Below the pieces are notes generated by a model. It was not told the origin of the DNA, did no database searches, and saw nothing but the letters and a program-made list of their open reading frames with translations. Below, one piece after another: positions 9,057-19,765 of a stretch of 64,000 nucleotides of DNA. Source of the stretch: Pseudomonas sp. Au-Pse12 (lineage in GTDB: Bacteria; Pseudomonadota; Gammaproteobacteria; Pseudomonadales; Pseudomonadaceae); contig NZ_JAJTTH010000004.1 in assembly GCF_021341665.1 (NCBI RefSeq), forward strand, positions 62,001 to 126,000, read 5' to 3'. Numbering within the stretch: position 1 is the stretch's first letter; each line of letters opens with the position of its first letter. The position numbers and the translations under genes were made by a program.

Positions 9057-9130
9057 CTGTAGATTGCGTCTGGGTAGAGGTTTAATAGAGCAGCAAGAAA
9101 CAGCGAGGGGGCGCAAGCCCCCTCCGGAAA

Positions 9131-9319
9131 TTATTTTCGTCTCCTGTTCGCATTCCAGGAGCCGTTCTTGGGTAGACCGCTGATGCCTCTGGCGATCTTC
9201 TGAATCTGTCCTCCGCGATGAAGATAGACCGCGACATGCGCGGCGATCGACTCACGGGTTTCAACAGCCGCTTTATTTCCTGCCTTGCTTGCAGAAGATC
9301 TGAAACGCAAGGTAGTCAT
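9131..9319 (-). CDS. small basic hypothetical protein
   Basis: A 62-residue protein of unknown function. The start is well supported: AAGGAG lies 7 bases before the ATG at 9319. It has an Ala-rich helical middle (SKAGNKAAVETRESIAAHVA) followed by a GGQIQKIARGISGLP segment and a basic tail ending NRRRK. No signal peptide or membrane segment. It sits alone between prlC and the divergent carbonic anhydrase-like gene. The amphipathic helix and basic end could fit a nucleic-acid or ribosome binder, but nothing proves it. Confidence 0.6.
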   Translation of the reverse strand: MTTLRFRSSASKAGNKAAVETRESIAAHVAVYLHRGGQIQKIARGISGLPKNGSWNANRRRK

Positions 9320-9487
9320 AAACACACTCCTTTTCCAGAGACGGCCAGCCACTATGCCAGATTATTGACATTTTAGCCAAAAAAGCCGTTTTATCCCGGT
9401 AAATACTGAATTTTCGACGCTTTTTGCCAACACATGATCACCCTCTCCAGCCACCATCGACGCGCAAAGCGCGCCACAGGACTGTCC

Positions 9488-10036
9488 ATGAAAGCGATAA
9501 GAAAATACCAGGGCGTGACACCGCTCCTGGGCGAGCGGGCCTTTGTCGACCACTCGGCGGTGGTCATCGGCGACGTGGAAATCGGCGCCGACAGCTCGGT
9601 CTGGCCGCTGACGGTGATCCGCGGCGACATGCACCGCATCCGCATCGGCGCGCGCACCAGCGTGCAGGACGCCAGCGTGCTGCACATCACCCACGCCGGC
9701 CCCTTCAACCCCGACGGCTTCCCGCTGCTGATCGGCGACGACGTGACCATCGCCCACAAAGTCATGCTCCACGGCTGCAGCATCGGCAACCGGGTACTGA
9801 TCGGCATGGGCAGCATCGTCATGGACGGCGCGGTGGTGGAAGACGACGTGATCGTCGGCGCCGGCAGCCTGGTGCCACCGGGCAAGCGCCTGGAAAGCGG
9901 CTTCCTGTATGTCGGCAGCCCGGTGAAACAGGCACGCCCGCTGACCGACAAGGAACGGGCGTTCTTCACCTACAGCGCCGCCAACTACGTGAAACTCAAG
10001 GACCTGCACCTGGCCGAAGGCTACGACCGGCCCTGA
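9488..10036 (+). CDS. gamma-carbonic anhydrase family protein (YrdA type)
   Basis: A 182-residue left-handed beta-helix protein with hexapeptide repeats (IGDVEIG, IRIGART, VLIGMGS, VIVGAGS) and metal-ligand histidines placed as in gamma-carbonic anhydrases (HITHAG near residue 65, AHKVMLHG near residue 90). YrdA/PaaY-type members bind zinc; physiological activity is often unproven. Start ATG at 9488 with AGGA shortly upstream. It precedes the HAD phosphatase gene by 28 bases on the same strand, so the two are probably co-transcribed. Confidence 0.88.
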   Translation: MKAIRKYQGVTPLLGERAFVDHSAVVIGDVEIGADSSVWPLTVIRGDMHRIRIGARTSVQDASVLHITHAGPFNPDGFPLLIGDDVTIAHKVMLHGCSIGNRVLIGMGSIVMDGAVVEDDVIVGAGSLVPPGKRLESGFLYVGSPVKQARPLTDKERAFFTYSAANYVKLKDLHLAEGYDRP

Positions 10037-10064
10037 TCAACCGTTGTACAGCCCAGGAATTCCC

Positions 10065-10721
10065 ATGCATTACCAAACCGTACTGTTCGACCTCGACGGC
10101 ACCCTCACCGACCCTCGCGAGGGCATCACCCGCTCGATCCAGTTCGCCCTGGGCAAACTGGGGATCGACGAGCCGGACCTGAGCAAGCTGGAGCACTTCA
10201 TCGGCCCGCCGCTGTTGCAGGCCTTCATGCAGTTCTACGGCTTCGACGAGGCCCGTGCCTGGGAGGCGGTGAATTTCTATCGCGAACGATTCAAGGTCAC
10301 CGGCCTGTATGAGAACCGGGTCTTCGACGGTGTCACGCCGCTGCTGGAAACCCTCGGCGGGCAAGGGCGGCAGCTGTACATCGCAACCTCCAAGCCCTGG
10401 GTCTTCGCTCGGGAAATCGCCCGCCACTTCGACTTCGCCAAGCACTTCAAGGTGATCTACGGCAGCGAACTGGACGGCACCCGCACCGACAAGGTCGAGC
10501 TGATTGCCCATCTGCTGGAGCAGGAACAGCTCGACCCGGCCAGCACCCTGATGATCGGTGACCGCAAGCACGACCTGATCGGTGCCAAGCGCAACGGGCT
10601 GGACGCGGCGGCGGTGGGCTATGGCTTTGGCAGCCACGAGGAATTGAGCGCCGAGGCGCCGGCCTATCACTTCGAAACCCTGGGCGAGCTGCATCAGGCG
10701 TTTTTGCGCCCTCAGGGCTAA
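10065..10721 (+). CDS. HAD-superfamily phosphatase (phosphoglycolate phosphatase-like)
   Basis: A 218-residue cytoplasmic hydrolase with the HAD motifs: DLDGT (D9 nucleophile, D11), ATSK in motif II/III, and GDRKHDLIGAKRNG as motif IV. A helical cap lies between about residues 15 and 85, as in Gph/PGP-type enzymes. The phosphate substrate cannot be told from sequence. ATG at 10065 with AGGAA upstream. Second gene after the gamma-carbonic anhydrase-like gene; a REP repeat follows. Confidence 0.88.
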   Translation: MHYQTVLFDLDGTLTDPREGITRSIQFALGKLGIDEPDLSKLEHFIGPPLLQAFMQFYGFDEARAWEAVNFYRERFKVTGLYENRVFDGVTPLLETLGGQGRQLYIATSKPWVFAREIARHFDFAKHFKVIYGSELDGTRTDKVELIAHLLEQEQLDPASTLMIGDRKHDLIGAKRNGLDAAAVGYGFGSHEELSAEAPAYHFETLGELHQAFLRPQG

Positions 10722-10747
10722 TGCCGATCAGTTAAGGACAGCACTGT

Positions 10748-10830
10748 AAGAGCTTGCTCCCGCTGGGGCGCGCAGCGGCCCTGAAAATGGGACTGCTACG
10801 CAGTCCAGCGGGAGCAAGCTCCCTCGCCAC
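10748..10830. repeat. REPIN-type inverted repeat
   Basis: Perfect 17-base arms (10750-10766 and 10805-10821, GAGCTTGCTCCCGCTGG type) enclose 38 bases, ending in CCTCGCCAC. It belongs to the same family as the composite elements at 27614 and 30760. Confidence 0.8.
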
Positions 10831-10849
10831 AGGGTATTCGCCCTAGCTC

Positions 10850-11938
10850 CTACGAAGCGGGTGCAGCCTCTTGCAGCCGCACTAAAGCGGCCTTGCGTTG
10901 CTCGGCCGGCAAGTGCCCCAGCGTTTCCACGGCGCGAAAGAAAGCCGGCCAATCCCCGTTCACCTGCTTGAACAGCGCGGCAAACGCCGGCACCCACTGG
11001 TCATACAGGCCGAAAGGCAACAGCCGGGCGTTGTTCAGCGGGGCGTTGATCCAGGCGTCATAGCGTTTCGAACCCGCCCACTGATGGTCGCGCAACTGCC
11101 GATATTCGCGGCGCATGCGTTCGAATTCCGCGGCCTTGCGCTGGCGCATCTGCTCGGCGGGCAAGGGCAGGGCATAGAGTTGCTCCAGGCGTTTGCGGGT
11201 CGCGAGCACCAGCTCGGTGAACTGGTCACGCTGGCGCAGCTCGTCGTCGCCCAACGGCGCCAGCCCGCGATAGGCGCGCCACTGGCGGGTGCCTTGCTGC
11301 TCGACGAAGGTGGCGTAGGACTCGTTGAACTCGGTGTCGTCCTTCACATAAAAGCGCTGGTGCGCCAGCTCGTGGAAGATCAGGGTCGCCAGGCGCTCGT
11401 CGCCCCAGTGCATCATCGAGCTGATGATCGGGTCGTCGAACCAGCCCAGGGTCGAGTAGGCCTCGACCCCGCCAATCGCCACATCCATGCCCTTCAGGCG
11501 CTGCAACGCCGCCTCGCCGCGAGCCGCGCCCTGGTTGTAGTAGCCGCGATAGGCCACGCAACCGGCAATGGGAAAGCAGTGGGTTTGCGGGCTCAGGGAA
11601 AACTCCGCGGTGGCGAACACGTTCCACACCACATAGGGCCGGCCGATGTCGACGTACAGCCGGTAGCTGCGGTTGTCCGGCAGGTGCAGGTGCTGGCTGG
11701 CAAAGGTGCGGGCCTGTTGCGACTGGGCCAGATGAGCGCGCAGGGCCGGGTCGCGGCTTGGGTCGGCCAGCACCTCGGCCACCGGCACACGGGCCCGCAG
11801 CAACTGCATCTGGCCGCCGGCCAGTTGGCTGTAATAACCGAGGCTGCTGCAACCGTTGAGCAGCAAAAGCATCAGGGCCGGAAACAAAAACCGCAAAAGA
11901 GGATCAAGTAACCCATGGCTTGAACACGGCCTAGTCAA
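10850..11938 (-). CDS. putative lipoprotein metallopeptidase (Aminopep family)
   Basis: A putative zinc aminopeptidase family protein. It carries HELAHQ (H189, E190, H193 counted from the longest start) with a downstream NESYATF that could supply the third ligand. The N-terminus has a lipobox LLLLNGC, so it is probably an outer-membrane lipoprotein facing the periplasm. The start is uncertain: the longest frame begins at TTG 11938, no ATG lies before the signal peptide in frame, and no good ribosome site is visible; a TTG closer to the hydrophobic run is possible. Divergent from the lipoprotein pair to the right. Confidence 0.78.
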   Translation of the reverse strand: MTRPCSSHGLLDPLLRFLFPALMLLLLNGCSSLGYYSQLAGGQMQLLRARVPVAEVLADPSRDPALRAHLAQSQQARTFASQHLHLPDNRSYRLYVDIGRPYVVWNVFATAEFSLSPQTHCFPIAGCVAYRGYYNQGAARGEAALQRLKGMDVAIGGVEAYSTLGWFDDPIISSMMHWGDERLATLIFHELAHQRFYVKDDTEFNESYATFVEQQGTRQWRAYRGLAPLGDDELRQRDQFTELVLATRKRLEQLYALPLPAEQMRQRKAAEFERMRREYRQLRDHQWAGSKRYDAWINAPLNNARLLPFGLYDQWVPAFAALFKQVNGDWPAFFRAVETLGHLPAEQRKAALVRLQEAAPAS

Positions 11939-11997
11939 ATCGAATCATCCACAGAGAGTCTGCCCGCAAGACTATCTCGCCAGCCTGGAGTTTCGCC

Positions 11998-12411
11998 ATG
12001 CGCGTGTTGCTGTTGACCACCGGCCTGCTGACCCTTGGCGGTTGCGCCGGCCTGCCCGACCCTGATCCGGCCCAGGCCTGGATCGACCTCGTCCCGCCCC
12101 GGGACAGCCACCTGCAAGCCCTGGAGGTGGACGACCGAGCCATCGCCGACCCGCGCTACTTCCAGGTCCAGCCCGGCAGCCATGAATTGACCCTGCGCTA
12201 CCAGTTCGCCGTGCAGCCCGGCAACATCGGGCCGGACGCCGAACCGCTGTGGCGTGACTGCCAGTTGAATGTGAAATTCAAGGATTTTGGCGCTGGCCAG
12301 CGCTATCGGGTACAGGCCGGGAACATCGGCTTCCACCCTTGGGCCAGGCTCTACGACGAGCAACACACCCTGCTCGACAAAGCCCGACCGGCAGGCTGCC
12401 AGCGCAGTTGA
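11998..12411 (+). CDS. hypothetical lipoprotein, first of a tandem pair
   Basis: A 137-residue protein with a lipoprotein signal (lipobox LGGC, Cys16) and no recognised enzyme motif. It is clearly paralogous to the next gene: both share D-P-x-Q-A-W-x-D-L near the N-terminus, the block RYFQVQPGSHELTLRY / RFFQVSPGSHELMVRF, and GAGQRYRVQAGNIGF / QAGQRYRLEARNLAF, with a conserved Cys before and at the C-terminus. The fold looks like a single all-beta domain. Role unknown; envelope location inferred from the lipobox. Confidence 0.78.
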   Translation: MRVLLLTTGLLTLGGCAGLPDPDPAQAWIDLVPPRDSHLQALEVDDRAIADPRYFQVQPGSHELTLRYQFAVQPGNIGPDAEPLWRDCQLNVKFKDFGAGQRYRVQAGNIGFHPWARLYDEQHTLLDKARPAGCQRS

Positions 12412-12453
12412 TCGGCGCTATGCTGAGCACCTCTCGCTCATTCGGCCACTGTC

Positions 12454-12873
12454 ATGCGCCCACGCCTGCTGCTTCTCACCCTTGCCACCCTCAGTGCCTG
12501 TACCACGCCCTTGCCCAGCGTCGATCCGCAACAGGCCTGGGTCGACCTGGCCACCCCGACGCCCGGCGGCAAGCTGGTCATGGCCGAGCGCCTGGACAAC
12601 CAGCGCCTGGCAGACGGCCGCTTCTTCCAGGTCAGCCCCGGCAGCCATGAATTGATGGTGCGCTTCGACTTCGAAGTGTTCGCCGGCGGCATGGGCATGA
12701 ACAACGATCCCCAGGAACGCCTGTGCTACCTGAGCCTGCGCTACGACCATTTCCAGGCCGGCCAGCGCTATCGCCTGGAAGCGCGCAACCTGGCCTTCAC
12801 CCCCAGCGCGCGGCTGTACAACGCCCAGCGCGAGATCGTTGCCGAGGAGCGCATGATCAACTGCGTGCCCTGA
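12454..12873 (+). CDS. hypothetical lipoprotein, second of a tandem pair
   Basis: A 139-residue paralogue of the preceding gene, 42 bases downstream on the same strand, probably one transcript. Lipobox LSAC (Cys16). The conserved PGSHEL block and the AGQRYR block are retained, as are one cysteine in mid-protein (RLCYLSLRY, matching RDCQLNVKF in the first copy) and one near the C-terminus (INCVP, matching AGCQRS), which suggests a shared disulfide. The N-terminal third has diverged. Local duplication is the simplest origin. Function unknown. Confidence 0.78.
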   Translation: MRPRLLLLTLATLSACTTPLPSVDPQQAWVDLATPTPGGKLVMAERLDNQRLADGRFFQVSPGSHELMVRFDFEVFAGGMGMNNDPQERLCYLSLRYDHFQAGQRYRLEARNLAFTPSARLYNAQREIVAEERMINCVP

Positions 12874-12879
12874 AGCGGC

Positions 12880-13113
12880 TCAGCGATCGTTCTTCTGGTA
12901 GATGATCTTCTTGGTGCCGTTCTCACAGCTGCCGACCACCATGTTGTTGTCGTGGACTTCGTCGTTGGTGACGATTTCCAGGGTGTAGGAAGGCACGCCC
13001 TGGGCCTGGATCTTGGCTTCGATCTCGGCCTTGAGTTCCTCGCAGGGCTTGGGGGCGGCCAGGGCCGATGTGGCCAGTACGCAACTAACAACCGCCAAGG
13101 CAAAACGTTTCAT
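12880..13113 (-). CDS. DUF1161 periplasmic protein
   Basis: A 77-residue exported protein: signal peptide to about residue 20 (cleavage ALA-APKP), then the DUF1161 pattern PCEELKAEIEAKIQAQG ... VVGSCENGTKKIIYQ with two cysteines likely in a disulfide. GGGAG lies upstream of the ATG. A second DUF1161 gene (14999-15223) lies 2 kb away, indicating an old duplication. Convergent with the lipoprotein pair, 6 bases apart. No function is known for the family. Confidence 0.85.
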   Translation of the reverse strand: MKRFALAVVSCVLATSALAAPKPCEELKAEIEAKIQAQGVPSYTLEIVTNDEVHDNNMVVGSCENGTKKIIYQKNDR

Positions 13114-13206
13114 GATCTAAAGCTCCCTTGCTGCGGCGCGCACGAGGGTGCACTGAAACCGCCGTCGCGTATTCGACCACAGGTGCTTGTCCGCCGCACA
13201 GGCACC

Positions 13207-13260
13207 TTCGCCGGCCAACCGGCTCCTACAGACCGGTGCAGAAGCCGGCTGGCCGGCGAA
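13207..13260. repeat. REP pair in inverted orientation
   Basis: Two imperfect REP units face each other: 13207-13229 (TTCGCCGGCCAACCGGCTCC type) and 13241-13260 (its near reverse complement). The position just after the leftward osmC stop suggests it also protects or ends a transcript. Confidence 0.7.
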
Positions 13261-13264
13261 ACAA

Positions 13265-13696
13265 TCAGCTCAGCAGCGTCGCCTCCAGGCTGATCTTGGC
13301 GTTGAGCACCTTGGACACCGGGCAACCTTCCTTGGCCTTCTTGCTCAGCTCGTCGAACTGCTGCTGGCTGGCGCCGGGAATCTTCGCCTTGAGGCTCAGG
13401 TGCACCGCGGTAATGGCAAAGCCGCCATCGACCTGGTCCAGGGTCACTTCCGCCTGGGTGTCGATGCTGTCCGCCTTGAGCCCGGCCTCGCCGAGAATCA
13501 TCGAAAAGGCCATGGAGAAACAGCCCGCGTGGGCCGCGCCGATCAGCTCTTCGGGGTTGGTGCCCTTGCCGCCTTCGAAGCGCGCCTTGAAGCCGTAAGG
13601 CGCTTCGCGCAGCACGCCGGTTTCGGTCGAGATCGAGCCGATGCCGGTTTTCAGGTCGCCTTGCCAATGCGCCGAGGCTTTCTTTTTGATACTCAT
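13265..13696 (-). CDS. osmC: OsmC-family peroxiredoxin
   Basis: Thiol-dependent hydroperoxidase that reduces organic peroxides in the cytoplasm. The two redox cysteines of the family are present, C59 in AHAGCFSMAFS and C125 in KEGCPVSKV, in a 143-residue protein of standard length. Start at ATG 13696 with GAGGAGA upstream. Osmotically or stationary-phase inducible in relatives. Monocistronic. Confidence 0.93.
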   Translation of the reverse strand: MSIKKKASAHWQGDLKTGIGSISTETGVLREAPYGFKARFEGGKGTNPEELIGAAHAGCFSMAFSMILGEAGLKADSIDTQAEVTLDQVDGGFAITAVHLSLKAKIPGASQQQFDELSKKAKEGCPVSKVLNAKISLEATLLS

Positions 13697-13905
13697 CGCT
13701 TTCTCCTCAAGAACCGGTGCGAAGGTTCGCACCGCGCTGGTTTCTGCTGCCTAAGGGTTCTGAGGATAGATCCGACGGCAAAGTTCAGCCGGTGTCGCCG
13801 TCATCCGTTTACCCGACAAGTTCACTCAGGCTATTGAAACTCGGGTATATGCCCACATTGCATAGGTCTGACTTACAGACTTCGGCAGGTTTTGGCTCAT
13901 GACAA

Positions 13906-13935
13906 AAGCCTGCGTACCCAAGGAGAAGCAGGCTT
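13906..13935 (+). promoter_or_regulatory. Hairpin enclosing the ribosome-binding site of the LLM oxidoreductase gene
   Basis: Perfect 8-base arms AAGCCTGC (13906-13913) and GCAGGCTT (13928-13935) enclose a 14-base loop that contains AAGGAG (13920-13925); the ATG follows directly at 13936. In mRNA the ribosome site would sit in a loop and the start codon at the stem base, so translation may depend on opening this hairpin. Confidence 0.5.
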
Positions 13936-14937
13936 ATGAAACCGCTGTCCGCTGTTAAATACTCGACCCTCGACCTGGTGCCCGTGCGTGAAAACGGCAG
14001 CCCGGGGCAGTCCCTGCGCAACTCCCTGGACCTGGCGCAGCACGTGGAAAAGCTTGGCTACACACGCTTCTGGGTCGCCGAACACCACAACATGGACGGT
14101 ATCGCCAGCTCTGCCACCTCGGTACTGATCGGCTATCTGGCGGGTGGCACGTCGACGATTCGCGTCGGCTCCGGCGGGGTCATGCTGCCCAACCACGCGC
14201 CACTGGTGATCGCCGAACAGTTCGGCACCCTGGAAAGCCTGTACCCGGGGCGCATCGACCTGGGCCTGGGGCGCGCTCCGGGTTCCGACCAGATGACCGC
14301 CCGCGCCCTGCGCCGCGAACGCTCCGGCAGCGCCGACGATTTCCCTGAGGACGTTGCCGAACTGATGGCCTACCTCGGCCCGCGCACCCCGGAACAACGG
14401 GTCATTGCCATGCCGGGCACCGGCACCCACGTGCCGGTGTGGCTGCTCGGCTCCAGCCTGTTCAGCGCGCAGCTGGCGGGGGAGCGGGGCCTGCCTTACG
14501 CCTTCGCCTCGCATTTCGCACCGCGCTACCTGCATGAAGCGATTCGCGTGTATCGCAACCACTTCAAGCCTTCGGCAGTGCTCGACAAGCCCTATGTGAT
14601 GCTCGGCGTGCCCTTGGTGGCAGCCGATACTGACGAGCAGGCCGATTACCTGGCGACCTCGGTGTACCAGCGGATCCTCGCGCTGATGCGCGGCCAGAGC
14701 CTGGTCCAGCGCAAGCCGGTGAAGAGCATGGATGGCCTGTGGCTGCCCCACGAGAAGGAAGCGGTGTCGAGTTTCCTCGGCCTGGCCATGATCGGCAGCC
14801 CGGCGAAAATCCGCGCCAAGCTCGACGTGCTGATCGAACAGACCGGGGCCGATGAACTGATCTTCACCTGCGACCTCTACGAGCACGCCGACCGGCTGCA
14901 CTCCTACGAGCTGCTGTCACAGGTGATGAAAGGCTGA
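13936..14937 (+). CDS. LLM-class flavin-dependent oxidoreductase
   Basis: A luciferase-like monooxygenase family protein of 333 residues with the family features: N-terminal [12 protein letters not shown], the [11 protein letters not shown] block near residue 53, SGGVMLPNH, and [15 protein letters not shown]. Such proteins use reduced FMN to oxidise small substrates; this subgroup (YhbW-like) has no proven substrate. AAGGAG lies 10 bases before the ATG, inside a hairpin loop. A bidirectional terminator follows immediately. Stand-alone gene. Confidence 0.88.
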   Translation: MKPLSAVKYSTLDLVPVRENGSPGQSLRNSLDLAQHVEKLGYTRFWVAEHHNMDGIASSATSVLIGYLAGGTSTIRVGSGGVMLPNHAPLVIAEQFGTLESLYPGRIDLGLGRAPGSDQMTARALRRERSGSADDFPEDVAELMAYLGPRTPEQRVIAMPGTGTHVPVWLLGSSLFSAQLAGERGLPYAFASHFAPRYLHEAIRVYRNHFKPSAVLDKPYVMLGVPLVAADTDEQADYLATSVYQRILALMRGQSLVQRKPVKSMDGLWLPHEKEAVSSFLGLAMIGSPAKIRAKLDVLIEQTGADELIFTCDLYEHADRLHSYELLSQVMKG

Positions 14938-14947
14938 ACGGCAGGCA

Positions 14948-14979
14948 TAAAAAAGCCGACGCCATCGCGTCGGCTTTTC
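14948..14979. terminator. Bidirectional rho-independent terminator
   Basis: A 12-base perfect stem (14951-14962 with 14967-14978), 4-base loop, with A-run before and T-run after, so it can end both the rightward LLM gene and the leftward DUF1161 gene, whose stop codons flank it. Confidence 0.85.
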
Positions 14980-14998
14980 AATGGGCATCCACAAGGGC

Positions 14999-15223
14999 TC
15001 AACCGCGCTTGTAGACAATCTCCTTGCTACCGGCTTCGCAGGTGCCAACCACCTTGCCATCGGCCGCAGCGCCCTTTTCCACCACTTCCAGCGAGTAGTG
15101 CTTGGCGCCCTTGGCGTCGATCTTGGCGGCAATCTCGCCTTTCAGCTCTTCGCACGGCTTGCCAGCGGCAAGGGCTGTTCCCGCAAGACTCAACAAAGCA
15201 GCAGCTAATACTAGTTTTTTCAT
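14999..15223 (-). CDS. DUF1161 periplasmic protein (second copy)
   Basis: A 74-residue exported protein with signal peptide (cleavage near ALA-AGKP) and the DUF1161 core PCEELKGEIAAKIDAKG ... VVGTCEAGSKEIVYKR. It shares both cysteines and the PCEELK and VVG-CE-G-K-I-Y blocks with the copy at 12880-13113. This copy corresponds to the DUF1161 gene found near dodecin and trpBA in other pseudomonads. Function unknown. Confidence 0.87.
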   Translation of the reverse strand: MKKLVLAAALLSLAGTALAAGKPCEELKGEIAAKIDAKGAKHYSLEVVEKGAAADGKVVGTCEAGSKEIVYKRG

Positions 15224-15357
15224 CGGTCACATTCCCTGGTCGGATCAAAAGAGGCGGCGTTGACGCCAGCCAGACAGAGGCTCAAGACAGTTGTAGCGCT
15301 TTGCCACTTCCTATGGCACTCGGCCAGCGCACAAGTTCCAGAGCCTAGCTCAAGCCT

Positions 15358-15573
15358 TCAACTATTGGCAATTCGGAAACCCACCTTGAGCGTGACCTGG
15401 AAATGCGCGGCTTTGCCGTCCTTGATATGCCCCCGGGTTTCGGTCACTTCGAACCACTCCAGGTGCTTGATGCTCTTGTGCGCTTCCGCCAGCGCGTTGT
15501 TGATCGCTTCTTCAATGCTGTTCGGCGACGAACCCACCAGTTCGACTTTCTTGTAGGTGTGATGATCAGTCAT
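15358..15573 (-). CDS. dodecin
   Basis: A 71-residue flavin-binding protein that assembles into a hollow dodecamer and stores or buffers FMN/FAD or coenzyme A. The family pattern [25 protein letters not shown] is present, and the aromatic flavin-stacking Trp is seen in [15 protein letters not shown] lies 7 bases before the ATG. Stand-alone gene. Confidence 0.92.
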   Translation of the reverse strand: MTDHHTYKKVELVGSSPNSIEEAINNALAEAHKSIKHLEWFEVTETRGHIKDGKAAHFQVTLKVGFRIANS

Positions 15574-15730
15574 GGCGCTCTCCTTTTTAGCTGTGAATTA
15601 CAGCCTAGCAGTGATTTTTCCTATTACTCGTGGCGCCACCGCCAACAGCACGTTCAGATTTTCTGCACTTTCCCAGCGCCCCGCAGTCGGAACCTACACA
15701 GCCCATTCACCCCCCTGCAGGAGCGCCAAC

Positions 15731-16053
15731 ATGGCCAACACCTCGTTACGCAAAGCCTCACTGGAAAGTATGGAAGCCGAGATCGAAAGCCTGCTCAAAT
15801 CGCTGGAAAGCCTCAAGGATGATGCTTCCGACGAATCGCGCAAAACCCTCAAGGCGCTCAAGAGCAACGCCGAAAGTGCCCTGAAGCACTCGCGCAGCCT
15901 ACTCAGCGATGCCTATGAAGAGGTCAAGGTGAAAACCCGTGAAACCGGGATCGCCACCCGCGACTATGCCCAGGAGCACCCTTGGACCACCGCCGGCGTA
16001 GCCGTGGGCGCCCTGGGCCTGCTGGCCGCCTATCTGCTGTGCAAACGCGGCGA

Positions 16054-16057
<4 letters not shown>
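15731..16057 (+). CDS. DUF883 (YqjD/ElaB-type) membrane-anchored protein
   Basis: A 108-residue protein with a long amphipathic or coiled-coil helix rich in Glu, Lys and Ser (residues 5-80) and one C-terminal membrane segment (about 88-104) ending in CKRGD. This is the layout of the YqjD/ElaB family, inner-membrane proteins that bind ribosomes in stationary phase in E. coli. ATG at 15731 with CAGGAG upstream. Its stop codon TAG shares bases with the stop of the convergent trpI gene in a CTAG. Confidence 0.85.
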
Positions 16058-18297
<2,240 letters not shown>

Positions 18298-18298
<1 letters not shown>

Positions 18299-19110
18299 TG
18301 AGCCGCCTGCAAACCCGCTTTGCCGAGCTGAAGGAAGCCAACCGCGCCGCCCTGGTGACCTTCGTCACCGCTGGCGACCCGAACTACGACACCTCCCTGG
18401 CGATCCTCAAGGGCCTGCCCGCGGCGGGCGCCGACGTGATCGAGCTGGGCATGCCCTTCACCGACCCGATGGCCGACGGCCCGGCGATCCAGCTGGCCAA
18501 CATCCGCGCCCTGGGCGCCAAGCAAAATCTGGCGAAAACCCTGCAGATGGTTCGCGAATTCCGCGCGGGCAACAGCGACACCCCGCTGGTGCTGATGGGC
18601 TACTTCAACCCGATCCACCACTACGGCGTGCCGCGCTTCATTGCCGACGCCAAGGCTGCCGGGGTCGATGGCCTGATCGTGGTGGACATGCCGCCGGAAC
18701 ATAACAGCGAACTGTGCGACCCGGCCCAGGCCGCCGGCATCGACTTCATCCGCCTGACCACACCGACCACCGACGATGCACGCCTGCCGAAGGTTCTCGA
18801 CGGCAGCTCCGGCTTCGTCTACTACGTCTCGGTGGCCGGAGTCACCGGTGCCGGCGCCGCCACCCTGGAGCACGTGGAAGAAGCCGTGGCCCGCCTGCGC
18901 CGCCACACCGAGCTGCCGATCAGCATCGGTTTCGGCATCCGCACCCCGGAGCAGGCCGCGGCCATCGCCCGGCTGGCAGACGGCGTGGTGGTGGGCTCGG
19001 CGCTGATCGACCAGATCGCCCATGCCGAGTCTTCCGAGCAAGCGGTGGACGGTGTCCTGAGCCTGTGCGCGGCCCTGGCCGAGGGCGTACGTCAGGCCCG
19101 TGTCAGCTGA
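18298..19110 (+). CDS. trpA: tryptophan synthase alpha chain
   Basis: Cleaves indole-3-glycerol phosphate to indole and glyceraldehyde 3-phosphate, channelling indole to TrpB. 270 residues with catalytic Glu49 in [16 protein letters not shown] and Asp60. Start overlaps the trpB stop. The operon ends at a strong terminator about 60 bases downstream. Confidence 0.98.
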
Positions 19111-19172
19111 GGGTAAAGTTCCTGATACAGAGGAATTAGCGCCCGCGCAGACACACTAAACAGGCAAGACCG

Positions 19173-19206
19173 AGGGTTTCAGAGCCACCGCTCTGAAACC
19201 CTTTTT
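19173..19206 (+). terminator. Rho-independent terminator of trpBA
   Basis: A 12-base perfect stem (19173-19184 with 19191-19202), 6-base loop, then five T residues. Confidence 0.88.
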
Positions 19207-19232
19207 GCTGTTTGTGCTGCGAGGAATACCTG

Positions 19233-19676
19233 ATGAAAATGCCCAAGCGTCTGATAGCCGGTGCTGCAGTGCTGATGCTCAGCGCCAGCCCGTTGCTACA
19301 CGTCATGGCCGACGAACGTGGTGATCATGATCGCGGCGGCCCACCGCAGGGCCATTGGGACAACCGCGGCAATGAACATCGCGGGCCCGGGGATGATCGC
19401 CGCGGCGGCCCACCGCGGGATTTCGGCCCGGTACGCCAGACCATCCACGACAATCACGGCTACTTCGTGCGGGGTGCACCGCCACCTCCCGGCATCCGCC
19501 TGATGCGCGGCCAGCCGCTGCCACGCGGCTACTACGGCGAACGCCTGGACCCTCGCGCCCTGTCACGCCTGCCGGTGTACCGCGGCTATGAATGGCGGCG
19601 CATGGGGGGCGATATCTTCCTGATCGAAGTCGGCAGCGGCATCGTCTACGAGATCCTCGACGGCGTGCTCTACTGA
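19233..19676 (+). CDS. RcnB-family periplasmic protein
   Basis: A 147-residue exported protein: signal peptide to about residue 26 (cleavage after VMA), a His/Asp/Gly-rich low-complexity part (residues 28-65, many DRGG and HRG units, likely metal-binding), and a C-terminal RcnB-like domain (RGYEWRRMGGDIFLIEVGSGIVYEIL). In E. coli RcnB takes part in Ni/Co homeostasis; here a metal role is inferred. GAGGAA precedes the ATG at 19233. Confidence 0.8.
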   Translation: MKMPKRLIAGAAVLMLSASPLLHVMADERGDHDRGGPPQGHWDNRGNEHRGPGDDRRGGPPRDFGPVRQTIHDNHGYFVRGAPPPPGIRLMRGQPLPRGYYGERLDPRALSRLPVYRGYEWRRMGGDIFLIEVGSGIVYEILDGVLY

Positions 19677-19684
19677 CGCCTCGC

Positions 19685-19716
19685 GGGGCCTGGGGGCCTG
19701 GGGGCCTGGGGGCCTG
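19685..19716. repeat. Four perfect tandem 8-base repeats
   Basis: Four exact copies of GGGGCCTG in a row, just after the RcnB-like stop and upstream of the GntR gene. G-rich tandem units of this kind are prone to slippage and could form secondary structure. Confidence 0.95.
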
Positions 19717-19765
19717 CCAGCCCCCGGCACCGCGTGGAAAAATGCTTGGGAATGACCTTGACTTA

